A stretch of DNA of 64,000 bases from assembly GCF_000741535.1 (NCBI RefSeq), contig NZ_JGYQ01000016.1, positions 310,001-374,000 on the forward strand, read 5' to 3'. Under the pieces are notes generated by a model. That model saw only the letters and a list, made by a program, of their open reading frames with translations. It searched no databases and was not told where the DNA came from. The position numbers were made by a program, and so were the translations under genes. The DNA comes from Bifidobacterium boum. Lineage in GTDB: Bacteria > Actinomycetota > Actinomycetes > Actinomycetales > Bifidobacteriaceae. Of the stretch, positions 44,635-55,789 are shown piece by piece. The stretch's first letter is position 1; each line of letters begins with the position of its first letter.

Positions 44635-45012
44635 TTACTTGGTGGCCTTCTTCTTTCCGGCGACCGTACGCTTCGGGCCCTTGCGGGTGCGGGCGTTGGT
44701 CTTGGTGCGCTGACCGCGCACAGGAAGTCCCCTACGGTGACGCTGGCCTTGGTAGCAGTTGATCTGGATCTTACGACGGATGTCCGCATCGATTTCACGA
44801 CGCAGATCGCCTTCGATCTTGTAGTTGGCTTCAAGATAGTCGCGCAGCATAATCAGCTGCTCATCCGTAAGATCCTTGACGCGGGTATCCGGATTGATTC
44901 CGGTCGCGGCAAGCGTTTCCTTCGCACGAGTGCGGCCTACACCAAAGATGTAGGTGAGCGCGATCTCGATGCGCTTCTCATTTGGGATGTCGACTCCGGC
45001 AAGACGTGCCAT
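44635..45012 (-). CDS. rpsM: 30S ribosomal protein S13
   Basis: 125 residues. Head protein contacting the P-site tRNA. Family start [19 protein letters not shown], helix-two-turn-helix, and the basic [18 protein letters not shown] tail are present. Confidence 0.97.
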   Translation of the reverse strand: MARLAGVDIPNEKRIEIALTYIFGVGRTRAKETLAATGINPDTRVKDLTDEQLIMLRDYLEANYKIEGDLRREIDADIRRKIQINCYQGQRHRRGLPVRGQRTKTNARTRKGPKRTVAGKKKATK

Positions 45013-45140
45013 TGCGATTCCTTCACTTCGCGCAGGTCTTACACCGAATCGTCCGGTTGTCCCGGCCCGGGCCTGCGTCCCCGGGGTTCAGCTTGCGCTG
45101 TGATTCAGTGCCTGTTGATTGTGCCGCTGGAAATCTGCTT

Positions 45141-45254
45141 TCAGCCCTGACGCTGCTTGTGGCGCGGGTTCGTGCAGATCACCATGACGCGGCCGTGACG
45201 ACGGATCACGCGGCAGTTTTCGCAGATCCTCTTCACACTAGGGCTGACCTTCAT
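45141..45254 (-). CDS. rpmJ: 50S ribosomal protein L36, zinc-binding form
   Basis: 37 residues, beginning [19 protein letters not shown]. The C, C, C, H zinc set is intact (CENC...CTNPRHKQ), so this is the zinc-ribbon paralogue. Start ATG at 45254, stop at 45141, between infA and rpsM. Confidence 0.97.
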   Translation of the reverse strand: MKVSPSVKRICENCRVIRRHGRVMVICTNPRHKQRQG

Positions 45255-45274
45255 GGTTTTCCTTTGCTTGTACC

Positions 45275-45493
45275 TTACTTGTAACGGTACGTAATACGTC
45301 CGCGGTTGAGATCGTAGGGGCTCATCTCCAGCACGACACGGTCCTGCGGAAGAATACGAATGTAGTTCTTACGCATCTTTCCCGAAATCGTCGCCAGCAC
45401 GATGTGCTTGTTCTCAAGTTCCACGCGAAACATCGCGTTCGGCAGTGCTTCCACCACCTTGCCTTCGACTTCAATCACACCGTCTTTAGCCAT
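45275..45493 (-). CDS. infA: Translation initiation factor IF-1
   Basis: 72 residues from the ATG at 45493: an S1-like OB fold ([38 protein letters not shown]). It binds the A site of the small subunit during initiation. The usual adk-infA-rpmJ-rpsM order is kept. Confidence 0.97.
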   Translation of the reverse strand: MAKDGVIEVEGKVVEALPNAMFRVELENKHIVLATISGKMRKNYIRILPQDRVVLEMSPYDLNRGRITYRYK

Positions 45494-45634
45494 GAGCCTC
45501 GTTCCATTCCTCAGACGAATTACTATGGGTGTCCGAAGACACACCAAATTGCAATAATACAGGAACAGCGGATATTCCGACACTCGGCGTGTTGGAATAT
45601 CCGCTGATGATGCTGATGGTGAGAACGTTTGGTC

Positions 45635-46195
45635 TCAGCCAAGCTTGGCGATGATCTCCTTATTGATGGTTTCAATCTCGCCGACACCGTTGACGCTGAC
45701 CAGTTTGCCGCGGCTGCGATAGATATCGAGCAGCGGGGCGGTTTCCTTCGCATAGGTTTCCAGCCGCTTGGCGATGGCTTCAGGCGTATCGTCGGAACGG
45801 CCCTCTTCGGCGGCGCGCTTCTTCATACGCTCCAGAAGGATATCCTGCGCGGCATCGAGTGCCACCGCGTAGTCGAGTGGGGTGCCGAGCTCTTCGAGCA
45901 TCTTGTCGAGCGCTTCGACCTGAGCGGCATTGCGGGGATAGCCGTCAAGAATCCAACCGTTCTTGGTATCGTCCTTCGCGAGGCGGTCTTTGACGATCGA
46001 GTTGGTCAGCTCATCGGGCACCAGTTCACCCTTGTCGATATAGGCTTGTGCCTGCTTGCCGAGCTCGGTCTGGTTCTTCAGGTTGTAGCGGAAAATATCC
46101 CCGGTGGAAATCGCGGGAATGTCATAGTGCTTGCTCAGCAGCGCGGCCTGGGTTCCCTTGCCAACGCCCTGCGGTCCCATGATCAGCAGACGCAT
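45635..46195 (-). CDS. adk: Adenylate kinase, short form
   Basis: 186 residues from the ATG at 46195. P-loop GPQGVGKGTQA, AMP-binding STGDIFR and DGYPRN motifs. The LID domain is reduced to a short loop, so there is no zinc finger. It balances ATP, ADP and AMP. 113 bases downstream of secY. Confidence 0.96.
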   Translation of the reverse strand: MRLLIMGPQGVGKGTQAALLSKHYDIPAISTGDIFRYNLKNQTELGKQAQAYIDKGELVPDELTNSIVKDRLAKDDTKNGWILDGYPRNAAQVEALDKMLEELGTPLDYAVALDAAQDILLERMKKRAAEEGRSDDTPEAIAKRLETYAKETAPLLDIYRSRGKLVSVNGVGEIETINKEIIAKLG

Positions 46196-46308
46196 AGTGT
46201 TCCTTTCTTCGATGGCCGCCTTGCGGCAAGCCGATGATGGTGATGGTGATAGGTCGGATGATACGCGTCGGGTGGCGGCCAATCCGTATTGGCTGCCACC
46301 CGAAAACG

Positions 46309-47646
46309 TCACTTGCCTTCGACGTGCGCAGTGTTTTCGAACAGGAAGCCAGTGTACTGGAACTGTTCGGTCTGCGCCTTCGCCTGGCGGAGAGTGTCGA
46401 GGCCGACACCAGCGATGATCAGAATCGTGGTGCCGCCAAAGGGCAGACGGTTATTGAGCTGCATGGCCATGATGAGGACGGTAGGAATCAGGGCGACAAA
46501 CAGCAGGTAAATCGCACCGACTGTGTTCAGCCTGTTCATCACATAGGACAGGTACCGGCTGGTTGCGCTGCCGGCACGCACGCCCGGAATGAAACCGCCG
46601 TAGTCTTTCATGTTATCCGCGACCTCATCCGGGTCGAAGGTGATAGACGTGTAGAAGAAGGTGAAGAACACGATCTGGATGGCGTACAGCACGATGTACC
46701 ACACGGTTGTGGTGCTGCCCAGATTGGTGTTAATCCACTTGACCCAGCTTTGGTTGCTGTTGCCGAACTGCGCGATCAGCGTCGGGATGGACAAGATGGA
46801 GGATGCGAAGATGGGCGGGATGACACCGCTCATGTTGATCTTCAACGGCAGGTAGGTGGAGGAACCGCCGTACATCTTGCGGCCGATCATTCGACGCGTG
46901 TACTGGACGGGGATCCGACGCTGAGCCAGCTCCACATACACGACGAAGATCATGATGACGAGCAGGACGCCGACTACAATGCCGAACTTCGTCCAGTTGC
47001 CGTCTTTGCCGTTGGTGCCCCAGCCGATCTCCCACAGCTGCGGCAGGAAGCCGGAGCAAATGGACATGAAGATCAGGATAGACATGCCCTGACCGATGCC
47101 CTTATCGGTGATGAGCTCGGCCATCCACATGATGAAGCCGGTGCCGCCGGTCATGATCAGCACCATGACCACGAGATTCCACACGGAATCGTTCGGGATA
47201 ACCTGCGAGCACTGGTAGTTGAACAGCGCGCCGGAGCGGGCGGTCACCAAAATGGTGGTGGACTGCAGCACAGCCAGGCCGATGGTGAGGTAACGAGTGT
47301 ACTGGGTCAGTTTCGCTTCGCCGGACTGGCCTTCCTTATGCAACGCTTCGAAGCGGGGAATGACCACGCGCAGCAGCTGGATGACGATGGAAGCCGTGAT
47401 GTACGGCATAACGCCCAGTGCGAAGATAGACAACTGCAGCATGGCGCCACCCGAGAAGAGGTTGACCAGGCCGATGAAGTTCTCCGAAACCGTGCTCATC
47501 TTGCCGACGCACTGCTGAACGACCTTGACGTCCACACCCGGCGTTGGGATGAACGAACCGATACGGTAGATGATGATCATACCAAGCACGAAGAGGATTT
47601 TGTTCCTCAACTCCTTGGTCTTGAAGGCCTGGATTAACGTCCTCAC
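46309..47646 (-). CDS. secY: Preprotein translocase subunit SecY
   Basis: 445 residues from a GTG at 47646 behind GGAAGGAACCCCAG (an upstream ATG at 47670 would include the ribosome site). Ten membrane segments; the plug and pore segment (FIPTPGVDVKVVQQ), the cytosolic loop QRRIPVQYTRRMIGRKMYGG and the last TILIIAGVGLDTL segment are typical. It is the channel of the Sec system. An intrinsic terminator lies just upstream, so secY begins a new transcript. Confidence 0.96.
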   Translation of the reverse strand: MRTLIQAFKTKELRNKILFVLGMIIIYRIGSFIPTPGVDVKVVQQCVGKMSTVSENFIGLVNLFSGGAMLQLSIFALGVMPYITASIVIQLLRVVIPRFEALHKEGQSGEAKLTQYTRYLTIGLAVLQSTTILVTARSGALFNYQCSQVIPNDSVWNLVVMVLIMTGGTGFIMWMAELITDKGIGQGMSILIFMSICSGFLPQLWEIGWGTNGKDGNWTKFGIVVGVLLVIMIFVVYVELAQRRIPVQYTRRMIGRKMYGGSSTYLPLKINMSGVIPPIFASSILSIPTLIAQFGNSNQSWVKWINTNLGSTTTVWYIVLYAIQIVFFTFFYTSITFDPDEVADNMKDYGGFIPGVRAGSATSRYLSYVMNRLNTVGAIYLLFVALIPTVLIMAMQLNNRLPFGGTTILIIAGVGLDTLRQAKAQTEQFQYTGFLFENTAHVEGK

Positions 47647-47790
47647 CTGGGGTTCCTTCCCTTGTGTCATGCGCGAGGAAACCACGCAACCATGCAAATT
47701 ACACACTCTAAGAGTAACAGTGTAGCTTATGCCGTCTACCTGACGCGCTCCCATGCGCGACGCCGTATCCGGCCGATAGGCGACACTGCG

Positions 47791-47833
47791 AAAAAATATG
47801 TGACCCTCCCCCTGCTTGAGGGAGAGGGTCACA
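47791..47833 (-). terminator. Intrinsic terminator between rplO and secY
   Basis: On the minus strand TGTGACCCTC and GAGGGTCACA (47833-47824 and 47808-47799) are perfect 10-base arms with GC-rich inner pairing, followed by TATTTTTT (47798-47791). It lies 27 bases after the rplO stop. Confidence 0.88.
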
Positions 47834-47859
47834 AGATATTCAGGTTGTCCTCACCGAGC

Positions 47860-48315
47860 TCACTCGGAGATGGAACCGCCTGCGGCCTCGATCTTGGCCT
47901 TGGCGGAGGCAGAAGCCTTCACGCCCTTGATGGTGAACGCCAGCTGGGTGTCGCCATCGCCAAGGATCTTGACCGGGTAGCCGCTACGGACGGCACCCTT
48001 CTTGACCAGATCTTCCACGCTGATCTCGCCGCCCTTGGGGAACAGCTCGTTGAGCGCAGCGATGTTGACGACCTGGTATTCCTGCTTGAACGGGCTCTTG
48101 AAGCCGCGCAGCTTCGGCAGGCGCATGTACAGCGGGAGCTGTCCGCCTTCGAAGCCAGGACGCACCTGATAGCGCTTCTTCGTACCCTTGGCACCACGAC
48201 CAGCGGTCTTGCCCTTGGAACCTTCACCGCGGCCGACGCGGATACGGTTCTTCTTGGCGCCCGGAGCCGGGTGCAGATCATGCATTTGCAGGATCTGTGG
48301 TTCTTCGTTTGCCAT
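47860..48315 (-). CDS. rplO: 50S ribosomal protein L15
   Basis: 151 residues. Basic Gly/Lys-rich N-terminal extension ([21 protein letters not shown]) and the C-terminal fold ([20 protein letters not shown]). Last gene of the long S10-spc transcript, ended by a strong terminator. Confidence 0.97.
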   Translation of the reverse strand: MANEEPQILQMHDLHPAPGAKKNRIRVGRGEGSKGKTAGRGAKGTKKRYQVRPGFEGGQLPLYMRLPKLRGFKSPFKQEYQVVNIAALNELFPKGGEISVEDLVKKGAVRSGYPVKILGDGDTQLAFTIKGVKASASAKAKIEAAGGSISE

Positions 48316-48317
48316 AA

Positions 48318-48500
48318 TCAGTCAGCCTCCTCGACGGTGACCAGGTGGCGCACAGCGTTGACCAAGCCAAGGTTGGCGGGAGTGTCCTCACGCACAACGC
48401 TCTGGCCGATCTTATGCAGGCCGAGGGTCTGCACGGTGGCACGCTGGCGGGGGGTGGTGTTCACCACACCGTGGATCAGGGTGATCTTGAGGTTAGCCAT
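48318..48500 (-). CDS. rpmD: 50S ribosomal protein L30
   Basis: 60 residues from the ATG at 48500, which overlaps the rpsE stop (ATGA). Family core [25 protein letters not shown], read in overlapping parts, and the LVTVEE end. Confidence 0.96.
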   Translation of the reverse strand: MANLKITLIHGVVNTTPRQRATVQTLGLHKIGQSVVREDTPANLGLVNAVRHLVTVEEAD

Positions 48501-49228
48501 CACTCACCATCCTTGTTATCAGCGGCGGCCTTCGCCTGGGCTTCTTCACGAGCCTTGCGGGCTTCGGCGATGCCTTCGGCGCGAGCACGGAGCAGTGCGT
48601 CCGGGGCGACCTCTTCCAAGGTCAGGCCACGACGGGCGGCGATCTCTTCCGGCTCTTCGAGCTGCTTGAGGGCAGCGACGGTAGCACGGACCACGTTCAC
48701 CGCGGTTGCGGAGCCCATGGACTTGGTGAGGATGTCGGAAATGCCAGCGCACTCCATGACGGCGCGGACAGCGCCACCGGCAATAACACCGGTACCAGGG
48801 GCGGCGGGGCGAAGCAGCACGGTGCCGGCAGCATCATGGCCGATCACCGGGTGGGTGATGGTGCCCTTGACGCGCGGAACAGTGAACATGTGCTTCTTGG
48901 CATCCAGCTGGCCCTTGGCGATAGCGGCCGGGACTTCGCGGGACTTGCCATAGCCGACACCGACGGTGCCGTTGCCGTCGCCGACAACCACGAGAGCGGC
49001 GAAGCTGAACGTACGACCGCCCTTGTGGGTCTTGGAGACACGGTTGATGGTGACCACGCGATCGAGGAGCTCGTCGCCGTGATTCTCTTCACGACGGTTG
49101 CGACGCTCGCCGCGACGGCCTTCACCACGCTGGCCACGACGGGACTTGCGCTCGTCGTTGTTCTCTGCAGCAGCCTGAGTGTTCTGAGTTTCTTCAGCCA
49201 CTTGGGTTTCCTTCTCGTTATCGCTCAC
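48500..49228 (-). CDS. rpsE: 30S ribosomal protein S5 with charged N-terminal extension
   Basis: 242 residues against 160-200 in most bacteria. Residues 1-50 are Glu/Arg/Asn/Gly-rich and probably disordered; the S5 fold follows ([38 protein letters not shown]). GTG start at 49228 overlaps the rplR stop. Confidence 0.96.
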   Translation of the reverse strand: MSDNEKETQVAEETQNTQAAAENNDERKSRRGQRGEGRRGERRNRREENHGDELLDRVVTINRVSKTHKGGRTFSFAALVVVGDGNGTVGVGYGKSREVPAAIAKGQLDAKKHMFTVPRVKGTITHPVIGHDAAGTVLLRPAAPGTGVIAGGAVRAVMECAGISDILTKSMGSATAVNVVRATVAALKQLEEPEEIAARRGLTLEEVAPDALLRARAEGIAEARKAREEAQAKAAADNKDGE

Positions 49229-49596
49229 AGTGCCAGACCTCCCTCGCGGGCGCCTTCAGCGACAGCTGCGACGCGACCATGGTACTTGTAACCACCGCGG
49301 TCGAAGACGACCTGAGTGATACCGGCGTCCTTGGCGCGCTGGGCGACAAGCTCACCGACCTTCTTGGCCGCTTCGGTCTTGGTGCCCTTGAACCCATCGA
49401 AATCGTGGGTGATGGTGGAAGCGCTCACCAGGGTGATGCCCTTGGTGTCGTCCACGATCTGGGCAACCATGTGGCGGTTGGAACGGGTGACCACCAGGCG
49501 CGGACGCTCCGGGGTACCGGAAATGCGCTTGCGCAGGCGGGCGTGACGACGAAGACGGGAGACCTTCTTGCCCTTGCCGAAAATCTTGACGCTCAT
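49225..49596 (-). CDS. rplR: 50S ribosomal protein L18
   Basis: 123 residues from the ATG at 49596. Binds 5S rRNA. Motifs [18 protein letters not shown] and [16 protein letters not shown]. One base separates it from rplF, and it overlaps rpsE. Confidence 0.97.
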   Translation of the reverse strand: MSVKIFGKGKKVSRLRRHARLRKRISGTPERPRLVVTRSNRHMVAQIVDDTKGITLVSASTITHDFDGFKGTKTEAAKKVGELVAQRAKDAGITQVVFDRGGYKYHGRVAAVAEGAREGGLAL

Positions 49597-49597
49597 A

Positions 49598-50137
49598 TCA
49601 CTTACCAGCCTTTCCAGCCTTGCGCAGGATGTGCTCGTCGCTGTACTTGATGCCCTTGCCCTTGTAGGGTTCCGGTGCACGAAGCTTGCGGATGTTCGCG
49701 GCAGCCTGGCCAACGGCCTGCTTGTCGGTGCCCTTGACGATCACCTGGTTGGCGTTCGGCAGTTCGAACTCGATGCCTTCCGGCGGGTCGACGGTGATGG
49801 TGTGCGAGTAGCCGAGGGAGAACTCGATGCTCTTGCCCTTGAGCTGCGCACGGTAACCGGTGCCGACGATGTCGAGGGTCTTGGTGTAGCCCTCGTGCAC
49901 GCCCTTGACCATCGAAGCGATGATGGCGCGAGCCAGACCGTGCTTTGCACGGGTCGGACGCAGGTCATCAGCCGGGACCAGCACGATCTCATTGCCTTCG
50001 ACTTTGCCGGTGATGCCTTCAGGAATGACGAAGGAGTCAGAGCCCTTCGGGCCCTTCGCAGAGAAGTTCTGACCTTCGATCTTCACTTCCACGCCAGCCG
50101 GAATGGTGACGGGGAGCTTACCAATATGTGATGCCAT
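49598..50137 (-). CDS. rplF: 50S ribosomal protein L6
   Basis: 179 residues. Two repeated alpha/beta folds; start [21 protein letters not shown]-terminal signature [14 protein letters not shown]. Confidence 0.97.
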   Translation of the reverse strand: MASHIGKLPVTIPAGVEVKIEGQNFSAKGPKGSDSFVIPEGITGKVEGNEIVLVPADDLRPTRAKHGLARAIIASMVKGVHEGYTKTLDIVGTGYRAQLKGKSIEFSLGYSHTITVDPPEGIEFELPNANQVIVKGTDKQAVGQAAANIRKLRAPEPYKGKGIKYSDEHILRKAGKAGK

Positions 50138-50154
50138 GTTTCAGCTCTCCTTTC

Positions 50155-50553
50155 TCACCAAACGTAAGCGACGATTTCGCCGCCGATGCCCCGGTCGAGG
50201 CATTCCTTCTGGGTCAGCAATCCCGAGCTCGTCGAGATGATGGCGACACCGAGGCCACCGAGCGGCATCGGCAGGGAGTCGGACTTCGCGTAGCGACGCA
50301 TGCCCGGCTTCGAAATACGCTTGATGCCCTGGATGGAACGCTCGCCGTGAGGTCCATACTTCAGCGTGATTTCGAGGGTCTGGCCGACCTTGGCTTCCTT
50401 CGCCGTGAAATCGGCGATGTAGCCTTCGCGCTTGAGGATCTCAGCGATGTTCGCCTTGAACTTGGAGTACGGCATATCCACGGTCTCGTGCTTTGCCGCG
50501 CTCGCATTACGCAGACGCGTAAGCATGTCTGCGATCGGATCTGTCATTGTCAT
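50155..50553 (-). CDS. rpsH: 30S ribosomal protein S8
   Basis: 132 residues; an internal ATG two codons later (50547) is an alternative start. Family start [19 protein letters not shown] and the 16S-binding [20 protein letters not shown] end are present. Confidence 0.97.
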   Translation of the reverse strand: MTMTDPIADMLTRLRNASAAKHETVDMPYSKFKANIAEILKREGYIADFTAKEAKVGQTLEITLKYGPHGERSIQGIKRISKPGMRRYAKSDSLPMPLGGLGVAIISTSSGLLTQKECLDRGIGGEIVAYVW

Positions 50554-50594
50554 GTGGGCTAACGCCCTTTCTCGCCGTGGTTTCCGCCGCCCTC

Positions 50595-50616
50595 CCGGGT
50601 GCCTGTAAGCACCCGG
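50595..50616. promoter_or_regulatory. Intercistronic hairpin between rpsN and rpsH
   Basis: CCGGGTGC (50595-50602) and GCACCCGG (50609-50616) form an 8-bp stem with a 6-base loop in the 91-bp gap, which is unusually large for this operon. Possible ribosomal protein-binding or processing site. Confidence 0.35.
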
Positions 50617-50644
50617 TCGGGCCGCGGACCTTCAGCGTCGATGT

Positions 50645-50830
50645 TTACCAACTGGACTTCGTAACTCCGGGCAGCTCGCCACGGTGAGCCTTCTCACGAA
50701 GGCAGATGCGGCACAGGCCGAACTTGCGGTACACGGAGTGGGGACGACCACAAACCTGGCAACGCGTGTAGGCGCGCACCTTGAACTTCGGCTTGGCGGC
50801 CGCCTTGTTCTTCAGAGCGGTTTTTGCCAT
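50645..50830 (-). CDS. rpsN: 30S ribosomal protein S14, zinc (type Z) form
   Basis: 61 residues with two CXXC pairs ([20 protein letters not shown]), the short zinc-binding S14. Confidence 0.97.
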   Translation of the reverse strand: MAKTALKNKAAAKPKFKVRAYTRCQVCGRPHSVYRKFGLCRICLREKAHRGELPGVTKSSW

Positions 50831-50831
50831 T

Positions 50832-51404
50832 TCAGTTCTCCTTGAAGGGGAAACCGAGGTGCTTGAGCAGCACGCGGGCTTCCTTGTCGTCCTTGGTGCT
50901 TGTCACCACGGTGATATCCATGCCACGGACGTGGTCGATGGAATCCGGATCGATCTCATGGAACATGGACTGCTCGGTGAGACCGAAGTTGTAGTTGCCC
51001 TGGCCGTCGAACTGGTCGCCGTTGATGCCGCGGAAATCGCGGATGCGCGGCAGCGCAGTCGTCAGAAGGCGGTCGAGGAACTCCCACATGCGGTCGCCAC
51101 GCAGCGTGACATACGCGCCGATGGCCTGGCCTTCACGCAGATGGAACTGCGCGACGGACTTCTTCGCATGAGTGATCTTCGGCTTCTGGCCGGTGATGGC
51201 CGTCAGGTCCTTCACAGCGCCTTCGATGAGCTTGGAGTCGCGAGCCGCGGCGCCAACGCCCATGGAGACGACGACCTTCTGCAGACGAGCAACCTGCATC
51301 GGGTTGGAATATGCGAATTCCTTCTCGAGCTCGGGCACAATCTGGTCGAGGTACTTCTGCTTCAAGCGCGGAGTTGCCGGCGCTTCGACAGTGGTATCGG
51401 TCAT
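50832..51404 (-). CDS. rplE: 50S ribosomal protein L5
   Basis: 190 residues. 5S rRNA-binding protein; [19 protein letters not shown] and [19 protein letters not shown] are family motifs. It overlaps rplX by four bases and is one base from rpsN. Confidence 0.97.
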   Translation of the reverse strand: MTDTTVEAPATPRLKQKYLDQIVPELEKEFAYSNPMQVARLQKVVVSMGVGAAARDSKLIEGAVKDLTAITGQKPKITHAKKSVAQFHLREGQAIGAYVTLRGDRMWEFLDRLLTTALPRIRDFRGINGDQFDGQGNYNFGLTEQSMFHEIDPDSIDHVRGMDITVVTSTKDDKEARVLLKHLGFPFKEN

Positions 51405-51736
51405 GCCAGCTCCTTTCCGGACTTCTTGGCGACACGCACGCGCACGGTCTTCACCTTGCCGTCACGGGCCTCCTGCTTTACGATCACACCAACGCGGGTC
51501 GGCTGCTTGGTCTCCGGGTCGATCACCATCACGTTAGAGCGATGAATCGGCGCCTCGGTGGCCACGATGCCTGCCTGCTGGCCCTGCTGGGTGGCGCGGA
51601 CGTGCTTCTTGACAATCTGCACGCCTTCGACGATCAGACGATCGTTAGGCAGTACACGCACGACCTTACCTTCCTTGCCGCGGTCCTTGCCACGGATGAC
51701 CTTGACCTGGTCGCCGGTCTTGATCTTGGCTACCAC
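51401..51736 (-). CDS. rplX: 50S ribosomal protein L24
   Basis: 111 residues with the KOW motif ([20 protein letters not shown]). Assembly initiator of the large subunit. GTG start at 51736, next to the rplN stop. Confidence 0.97.
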   Translation of the reverse strand: MVAKIKTGDQVKVIRGKDRGKEGKVVRVLPNDRLIVEGVQIVKKHVRATQQGQQAGIVATEAPIHRSNVMVIDPETKQPTRVGVIVKQEARDGKVKTVRVRVAKKSGKELA

Positions 51737-52105
51737 TCAGATCACCTCCGGAGCGAGGGACACGATCTTCATGAAGTGCTTGTCTCGCAGTTCACGACCG
51801 ACCGGTCCGAAGATACGAGTGCCCTTGGGCTCACGGCCGGAGCCGAGGAGCACAGCGGCGTTCTCGTCGAACTTGATGTAGGAGCCGTCAGCGCGACGGT
51901 GCTCCTTGACGGTGCGGACGACAACGGCCTTGACCACGTCGCCCTTCTTGACCGACCCGCCAGGAATGGCGTCCTTGACGGTGGCGACGATGATGTCGCC
52001 GATGCCGGCATAGCGTCGCTTCGATCCGCCGAGCACTCGGATGGCCAAGATTTCCTTGGCACCCGTGTTGTCGGCGACATGAAGCCGCGTTTCCTGCTGA
52101 ATCAT
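51737..52105 (-). CDS. rplN: 50S ribosomal protein L14
   Basis: 122 residues. Start [20 protein letters not shown] and the [16 protein letters not shown] core match L14, which lies at the subunit interface. Confidence 0.97.
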   Translation of the reverse strand: MIQQETRLHVADNTGAKEILAIRVLGGSKRRYAGIGDIIVATVKDAIPGGSVKKGDVVKAVVVRTVKEHRRADGSYIKFDENAAVLLGSGREPKGTRIFGPVGRELRDKHFMKIVSLAPEVI

Positions 52106-52175
52106 TGATTCTCCTTAGCCGAGCTGGTTCTCCCCGAGCACCCTTGCGGGTGATCGCGGAGCCTTGCCGAACTTG

Positions 52176-52442
52176 TTACTTGGCGCGCTCGATAATGCTA
52201 TCGAGACGCCAACGCTTGGTCTTGCTCAGAGGCCGAGTCTCCATAATACTCACGAGGTCGCCAACATGGGCTTCGTTGTGTTCATCATGGGCCTTGACCT
52301 TACGGGTGGAGCGCACGACCTTGCCGTACAGGGGGTGGGTCGAACGCTGCTCGAGCTCGACGGTAATCGTCTTGTCCATGGCTTCGGACACGACATAACC
52401 GCGACGAACCTTGCGGAAGTTGCGCTCTTGCTTTTCAGCCAT
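52176..52442 (-). CDS. rpsQ: 30S ribosomal protein S17
   Basis: 88 residues. OB fold with [19 protein letters not shown] and [18 protein letters not shown] 70-bp gap with a small GCACCC/GGGTG hairpin separates it from rplN. Confidence 0.97.
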   Translation of the reverse strand: MAEKQERNFRKVRRGYVVSEAMDKTITVELEQRSTHPLYGKVVRSTRKVKAHDEHNEAHVGDLVSIMETRPLSKTKRWRLDSIIERAK

Positions 52443-52444
52443 GC

Positions 52445-52702
52445 TTACTTCTCCTCAGCTTTCGTATCCGCAGCTTCGGGCTCCTTGGTGATGCCCAGCT
52501 CGCGTTCACGCAGGACAGTGTACATCCTGGCAATGTCACGCTTGACAGCCTTGAGGCGTGCGGTGTTTTCGAGCTGACCGGTTGCGTGCTGGAAGCGCAG
52601 GTTGAACAGCTCTTCCTTGGACTTCTTGAGGAAGCCCTCAATCTCCGCATTGGTCTTCTCGTTGAGATTCTTGATGGAATAGTCTGCAGTTCCGACTGGC
52701 AT
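52445..52702 (-). CDS. rpmC: 50S ribosomal protein L29
   Basis: 85 residues. Two-helix core [20 protein letters not shown] and [19 protein letters not shown]; slightly longer than usual because of an 18-residue N-terminal part. Its start overlaps the rplP stop. Confidence 0.96.
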   Translation of the reverse strand: MPVGTADYSIKNLNEKTNAEIEGFLKKSKEELFNLRFQHATGQLENTARLKAVKRDIARMYTVLRERELGITKEPEAADTKAEEK

Positions 52703-53121
52703 CAGATGTCACCGCCTTCACGCGCGATAATACGGCACTTCATGGGGAGTTTGTCGATGGCGCGGCGCAGAGCCTCGTGAGCGACGTCCTCCGAAACACC
52801 ACCGATCTCGAACATGACGCGACCGGGATGGATATCGGCGATCCAGAACTCAGGAGCGCCCTTACCGGAACCCATTCGGGCGCCAAGCGGGTGCTTGGTC
52901 AGCGGACGATCCGGGAAGATGGTGATCCACACGCGGCCACCACGCTTGATGTAGCGGGTCATGGCGATACGCGCGGCTTCAATTTGACGGTTCGTCACAT
53001 AGGCCGGAGCCAGTGCCTGGATACCGTAATCGCCGAAAGCGATCTCGTTGCCGCCCTTGGACATGCCATGGCGATCAGGACGATGCTGCTTGCGATATTT
53101 AACTCTCTTTGGGATAAGCAT
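52702..53121 (-). CDS. rplP: 50S ribosomal protein L16
   Basis: 139 residues, start [20 protein letters not shown], with [20 protein letters not shown] and [19 protein letters not shown]. It binds near the A-site tRNA elbow. Confidence 0.97.
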   Translation of the reverse strand: MLIPKRVKYRKQHRPDRHGMSKGGNEIAFGDYGIQALAPAYVTNRQIEAARIAMTRYIKRGGRVWITIFPDRPLTKHPLGARMGSGKGAPEFWIADIHPGRVMFEIGGVSEDVAHEALRRAIDKLPMKCRIIAREGGDI

Positions 53122-53127
53122 TCCAGC

Positions 53128-53949
53128 TCACTCCTTCGTTTCCGTTGCGGCAGGAGCCTCAGCTTCAGCTGCAGCCGGGGCCGCCTGAGCGGCTTCGGTA
53201 GCGGGCTTGGACTGGGCGGCGGAGCGCTGGCCACCACGACGGCCGCGGCGATCGCCACGACGGCCAGGACGGCTGTTGTTCTGCTGAGCCTGCTGCTCTT
53301 CGAACTGAGTCTCGGTCATATCGCCCTTGTAGATCCACACCTTCACGCCGATACGGCCGTAGGTGGTACGAGCTTCGAAGAAGCCGTAATCGATGAGGGC
53401 ACGGAGAGTCTGCAGCGGAACGCGACCCTCACGATAGAACTCGGAACGGCTCATTTCCGCACCGCCAAGGCGGCCGGAGAGCTTGATGCGGATACCCTTG
53501 GCGCCGGCACGCATCGCGTCCTGCTCTGCCTTACGCATGGCACGACGGAAGGTGACGCGGTTGGTCAGCTGCTCGGCGATGCTCTGAGCGACGAGCTGGG
53601 CGTCCAGGGCGGCATTCTTCACTTCGAAGATGTTGAGCTGGACCTGCTTGCCGGTGAGCTTCTCAAGCTTGGCACGAACGCGCTCGGCTTCAGCGCCGCG
53701 ACGGCCGATCACGATGCCCGGGCGAGCGGTGTGGATATCCACACGCACACGGTCACGGGTACGCTCGATAACGATGCGGGACACGCCTGCACGCTCGAGG
53801 TCCTTGCTCAGCGTCTTGCGGATCTTGTCGTCCTCAAGCACGAAGTCGCGGTAACGCTCGCCAACCTTGTTGGAATCGGAGAACCACTTTGAACGATGGT
53901 TCTCAGTGATGCCCAGGCGATAGCCAAAGGGATTGATCTTCTGACCCAT
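53128..53949 (-). CDS. rpsC: 30S ribosomal protein S3
   Basis: 273 residues. KH domain ([20 protein letters not shown]) and the C-terminal S3 domain ([20 protein letters not shown]). The last 60 residues are an Arg/Gly-rich then Ala/Glu/Pro-rich extension. Confidence 0.97.
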   Translation of the reverse strand: MGQKINPFGYRLGITENHRSKWFSDSNKVGERYRDFVLEDDKIRKTLSKDLERAGVSRIVIERTRDRVRVDIHTARPGIVIGRRGAEAERVRAKLEKLTGKQVQLNIFEVKNAALDAQLVAQSIAEQLTNRVTFRRAMRKAEQDAMRAGAKGIRIKLSGRLGGAEMSRSEFYREGRVPLQTLRALIDYGFFEARTTYGRIGVKVWIYKGDMTETQFEEQQAQQNNSRPGRRGDRRGRRGGQRSAAQSKPATEAAQAAPAAAEAEAPAATETKE

Positions 53950-53951
53950 CT

Positions 53952-54311
53952 TTAGCGGGCTCCTTCCTTGCTAGCGACAACGACCGTGATGTGGCTGGTG
54001 CGCTTGTTGATACGAGCGGCACGGCCCTGGGCACGAGCGCGGAAACGCTTGAGCGTCACGCCTTCGTCCACATAGGTCTCCTTGATGAACAGGTCGTTCT
54101 CGCGGAACGGCTCGCCGGCCTTATCGGCCTTCACGCGGGCGTTGGCGATAGCGCTCTCCAGAGTCTTACGCACCGGAAGTGCGGCAGACTGAGGAGCGAA
54201 CTTGAGAATGGTGATGGCGTCGGTCGCACGCTTGCCTCGGATGAGGTCGACCATGCGGCGAGCCTTGCGCGGCGTCACGCGGACGTGACGAGCGATTGCT
54301 TTAGCTTCCAT
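53952..54311 (-). CDS. rplV: 50S ribosomal protein L22
   Basis: 119 residues. [20 protein letters not shown] start and the tunnel-lining hairpin region ([20 protein letters not shown]). Confidence 0.97.
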   Translation of the reverse strand: MEAKAIARHVRVTPRKARRMVDLIRGKRATDAITILKFAPQSAALPVRKTLESAIANARVKADKAGEPFRENDLFIKETYVDEGVTLKRFRARAQGRAARINKRTSHITVVVASKEGAR

Positions 54312-54327
54312 GTGTCTTGTCTCCTCT

Positions 54328-54606
54328 TTAGCGGCGTGCCTTCTTGTCGTCCTTCACATGACCCTTGAAGGTCTTGGTCGGGGCGAACTCGCCGAGCTTG
54401 TGGCCAACCATTGCCTCGGTAACGAACACCGGCACATGCTTGCGACCGTCATGGACGGCGAAGGTGTGACCGATGAAGTCCGGGGTGATCATCGAACGGC
54501 GCGACCACGTCTTGATGACGTTGTGCGTGCCCTTCTCGTTCTGCTCGTCGACTTTCTTCTGCAAGTGGGCGTCGACGAATGGGCCCTTCTTGATGCTACG
54601 AGTCAT
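54328..54606 (-). CDS. rpsS: 30S ribosomal protein S19
   Basis: 92 residues. Start [40 protein letters not shown] and [19 protein letters not shown] motifs. Confidence 0.97.
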   Translation of the reverse strand: MTRSIKKGPFVDAHLQKKVDEQNEKGTHNVIKTWSRRSMITPDFIGHTFAVHDGRKHVPVFVTEAMVGHKLGEFAPTKTFKGHVKDDKKARR

Positions 54607-54621
54607 CTACTCGACACTCCC

Positions 54622-55452
54622 TTACTTGCGGTTCTTGCCATTCGGACGACGACGAACAATCATCTTGTTCGAAGCCTTCTTCGGACGGCGAGTACGAACT
54701 TCGCCCTTGCCCCACGGAGACACTGGCGGCTTACCGCCGCGAGTACGACCGCCGTGCGGGTGGTCGACCGGGTTCATGGATTCACCACGGGTAATCGGGC
54801 GCTTGCCCATCCAACGAGCACGACCGGCCTTACCGAGCTGGATGTTGGCGTGATCGGCATTGCCGACCTCACCGACGGTCGCACGGCAGCGGGCGTCGAC
54901 GTTGCGGATTTCGCCAGACGGCATACGCAGCTGGGCGTAAGCGCCGTCCTTGGCGACGAGCTGGACAGCGGCGCCAGCGGAACGCGCGATCTTGGCACCG
55001 CCCAGCGGGCGAAGCTCGATGGCGTGCACGATGGTACCGGTCGGGATGTTGCGCAGCGGCAGGTTGTTGCCGGGCTTGATATCGGCCTGTTCGCCGGTCT
55101 CAATGATGTCGCCCTGCTTGACACCTTCCGGAGCGATGATGTAACGCTTCTCACCGTCGGCATAGTGCAGCAGTGCGATACGGGCGGAACGGTTCGGGTC
55201 ATACTCGATGTGAGCGACCTTTGCCGGCACGCCATCCTTGTCCCAACGCTTGAAGTCGATGAGACGGTACTGACGCTTGTGGCCGCCGCCGCGGTGACGG
55301 GAGGTCATGCGGCCATAAGAGTTACGACCGCCGGTCTTGGTGAGCTTGCGAACCAGCGACTTTTCAGGCGTGTTGCGCGTGAGATCGGAGAAGTCCGACA
55401 CGGACGCGTTGCGACGGCCTGCAGTCGTCGGCTTATAAACGCGGATAGCCAT
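54622..55452 (-). CDS. rplB: 50S ribosomal protein L2
   Basis: 276 residues. Peptidyl transferase-associated protein: [20 protein letters not shown], and the conserved [17 protein letters not shown] loop with its histidine. Confidence 0.97.
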   Translation of the reverse strand: MAIRVYKPTTAGRRNASVSDFSDLTRNTPEKSLVRKLTKTGGRNSYGRMTSRHRGGGHKRQYRLIDFKRWDKDGVPAKVAHIEYDPNRSARIALLHYADGEKRYIIAPEGVKQGDIIETGEQADIKPGNNLPLRNIPTGTIVHAIELRPLGGAKIARSAGAAVQLVAKDGAYAQLRMPSGEIRNVDARCRATVGEVGNADHANIQLGKAGRARWMGKRPITRGESMNPVDHPHGGRTRGGKPPVSPWGKGEVRTRRPKKASNKMIVRRRPNGKNRK

Positions 55453-55487
55453 AATGTAGTTCTTCCTTTGACTTTCTCGGCTAGCCT

Positions 55488-55784
55488 TCAGTTACCGAAG
55501 ATGTCGATCGTCTGGCCCTCGGCCACGGTCACGATCGCGCGCTTCTGATTGACGCGCTGACCGAAACCGGTGCGGGTGCGCTTACGCTTGCCCGCGCGGT
55601 TGAGGGTGTTGACATTCGTCACCTTGACATTGAAGATCTCTTCGATGGCCTGCTTGATCTGCACCTTGTTCGCGCTCGGCGCCACAACGAAGGTGTAGCG
55701 GCCGCGATCGGACTCGGCGTAGCTCTTCTCAGAGACAACAGGCTTGAGGATGATGTCGTGTGCTGGCTTGTGAATTGCGACCAT
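55488..55784 (-). CDS. rplW: 50S ribosomal protein L23
   Basis: 98 residues. [20 protein letters not shown] and the hairpin region [20 protein letters not shown]. It lies at the tunnel exit and docks SRP and trigger factor. Confidence 0.97.
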   Translation of the reverse strand: MVAIHKPAHDIILKPVVSEKSYAESDRGRYTFVVAPSANKVQIKQAIEEIFNVKVTNVNTLNRAGKRKRTRTGFGQRVNQKRAIVTVAEGQTIDIFGN

Positions 55785-55789
55785 GTGGA

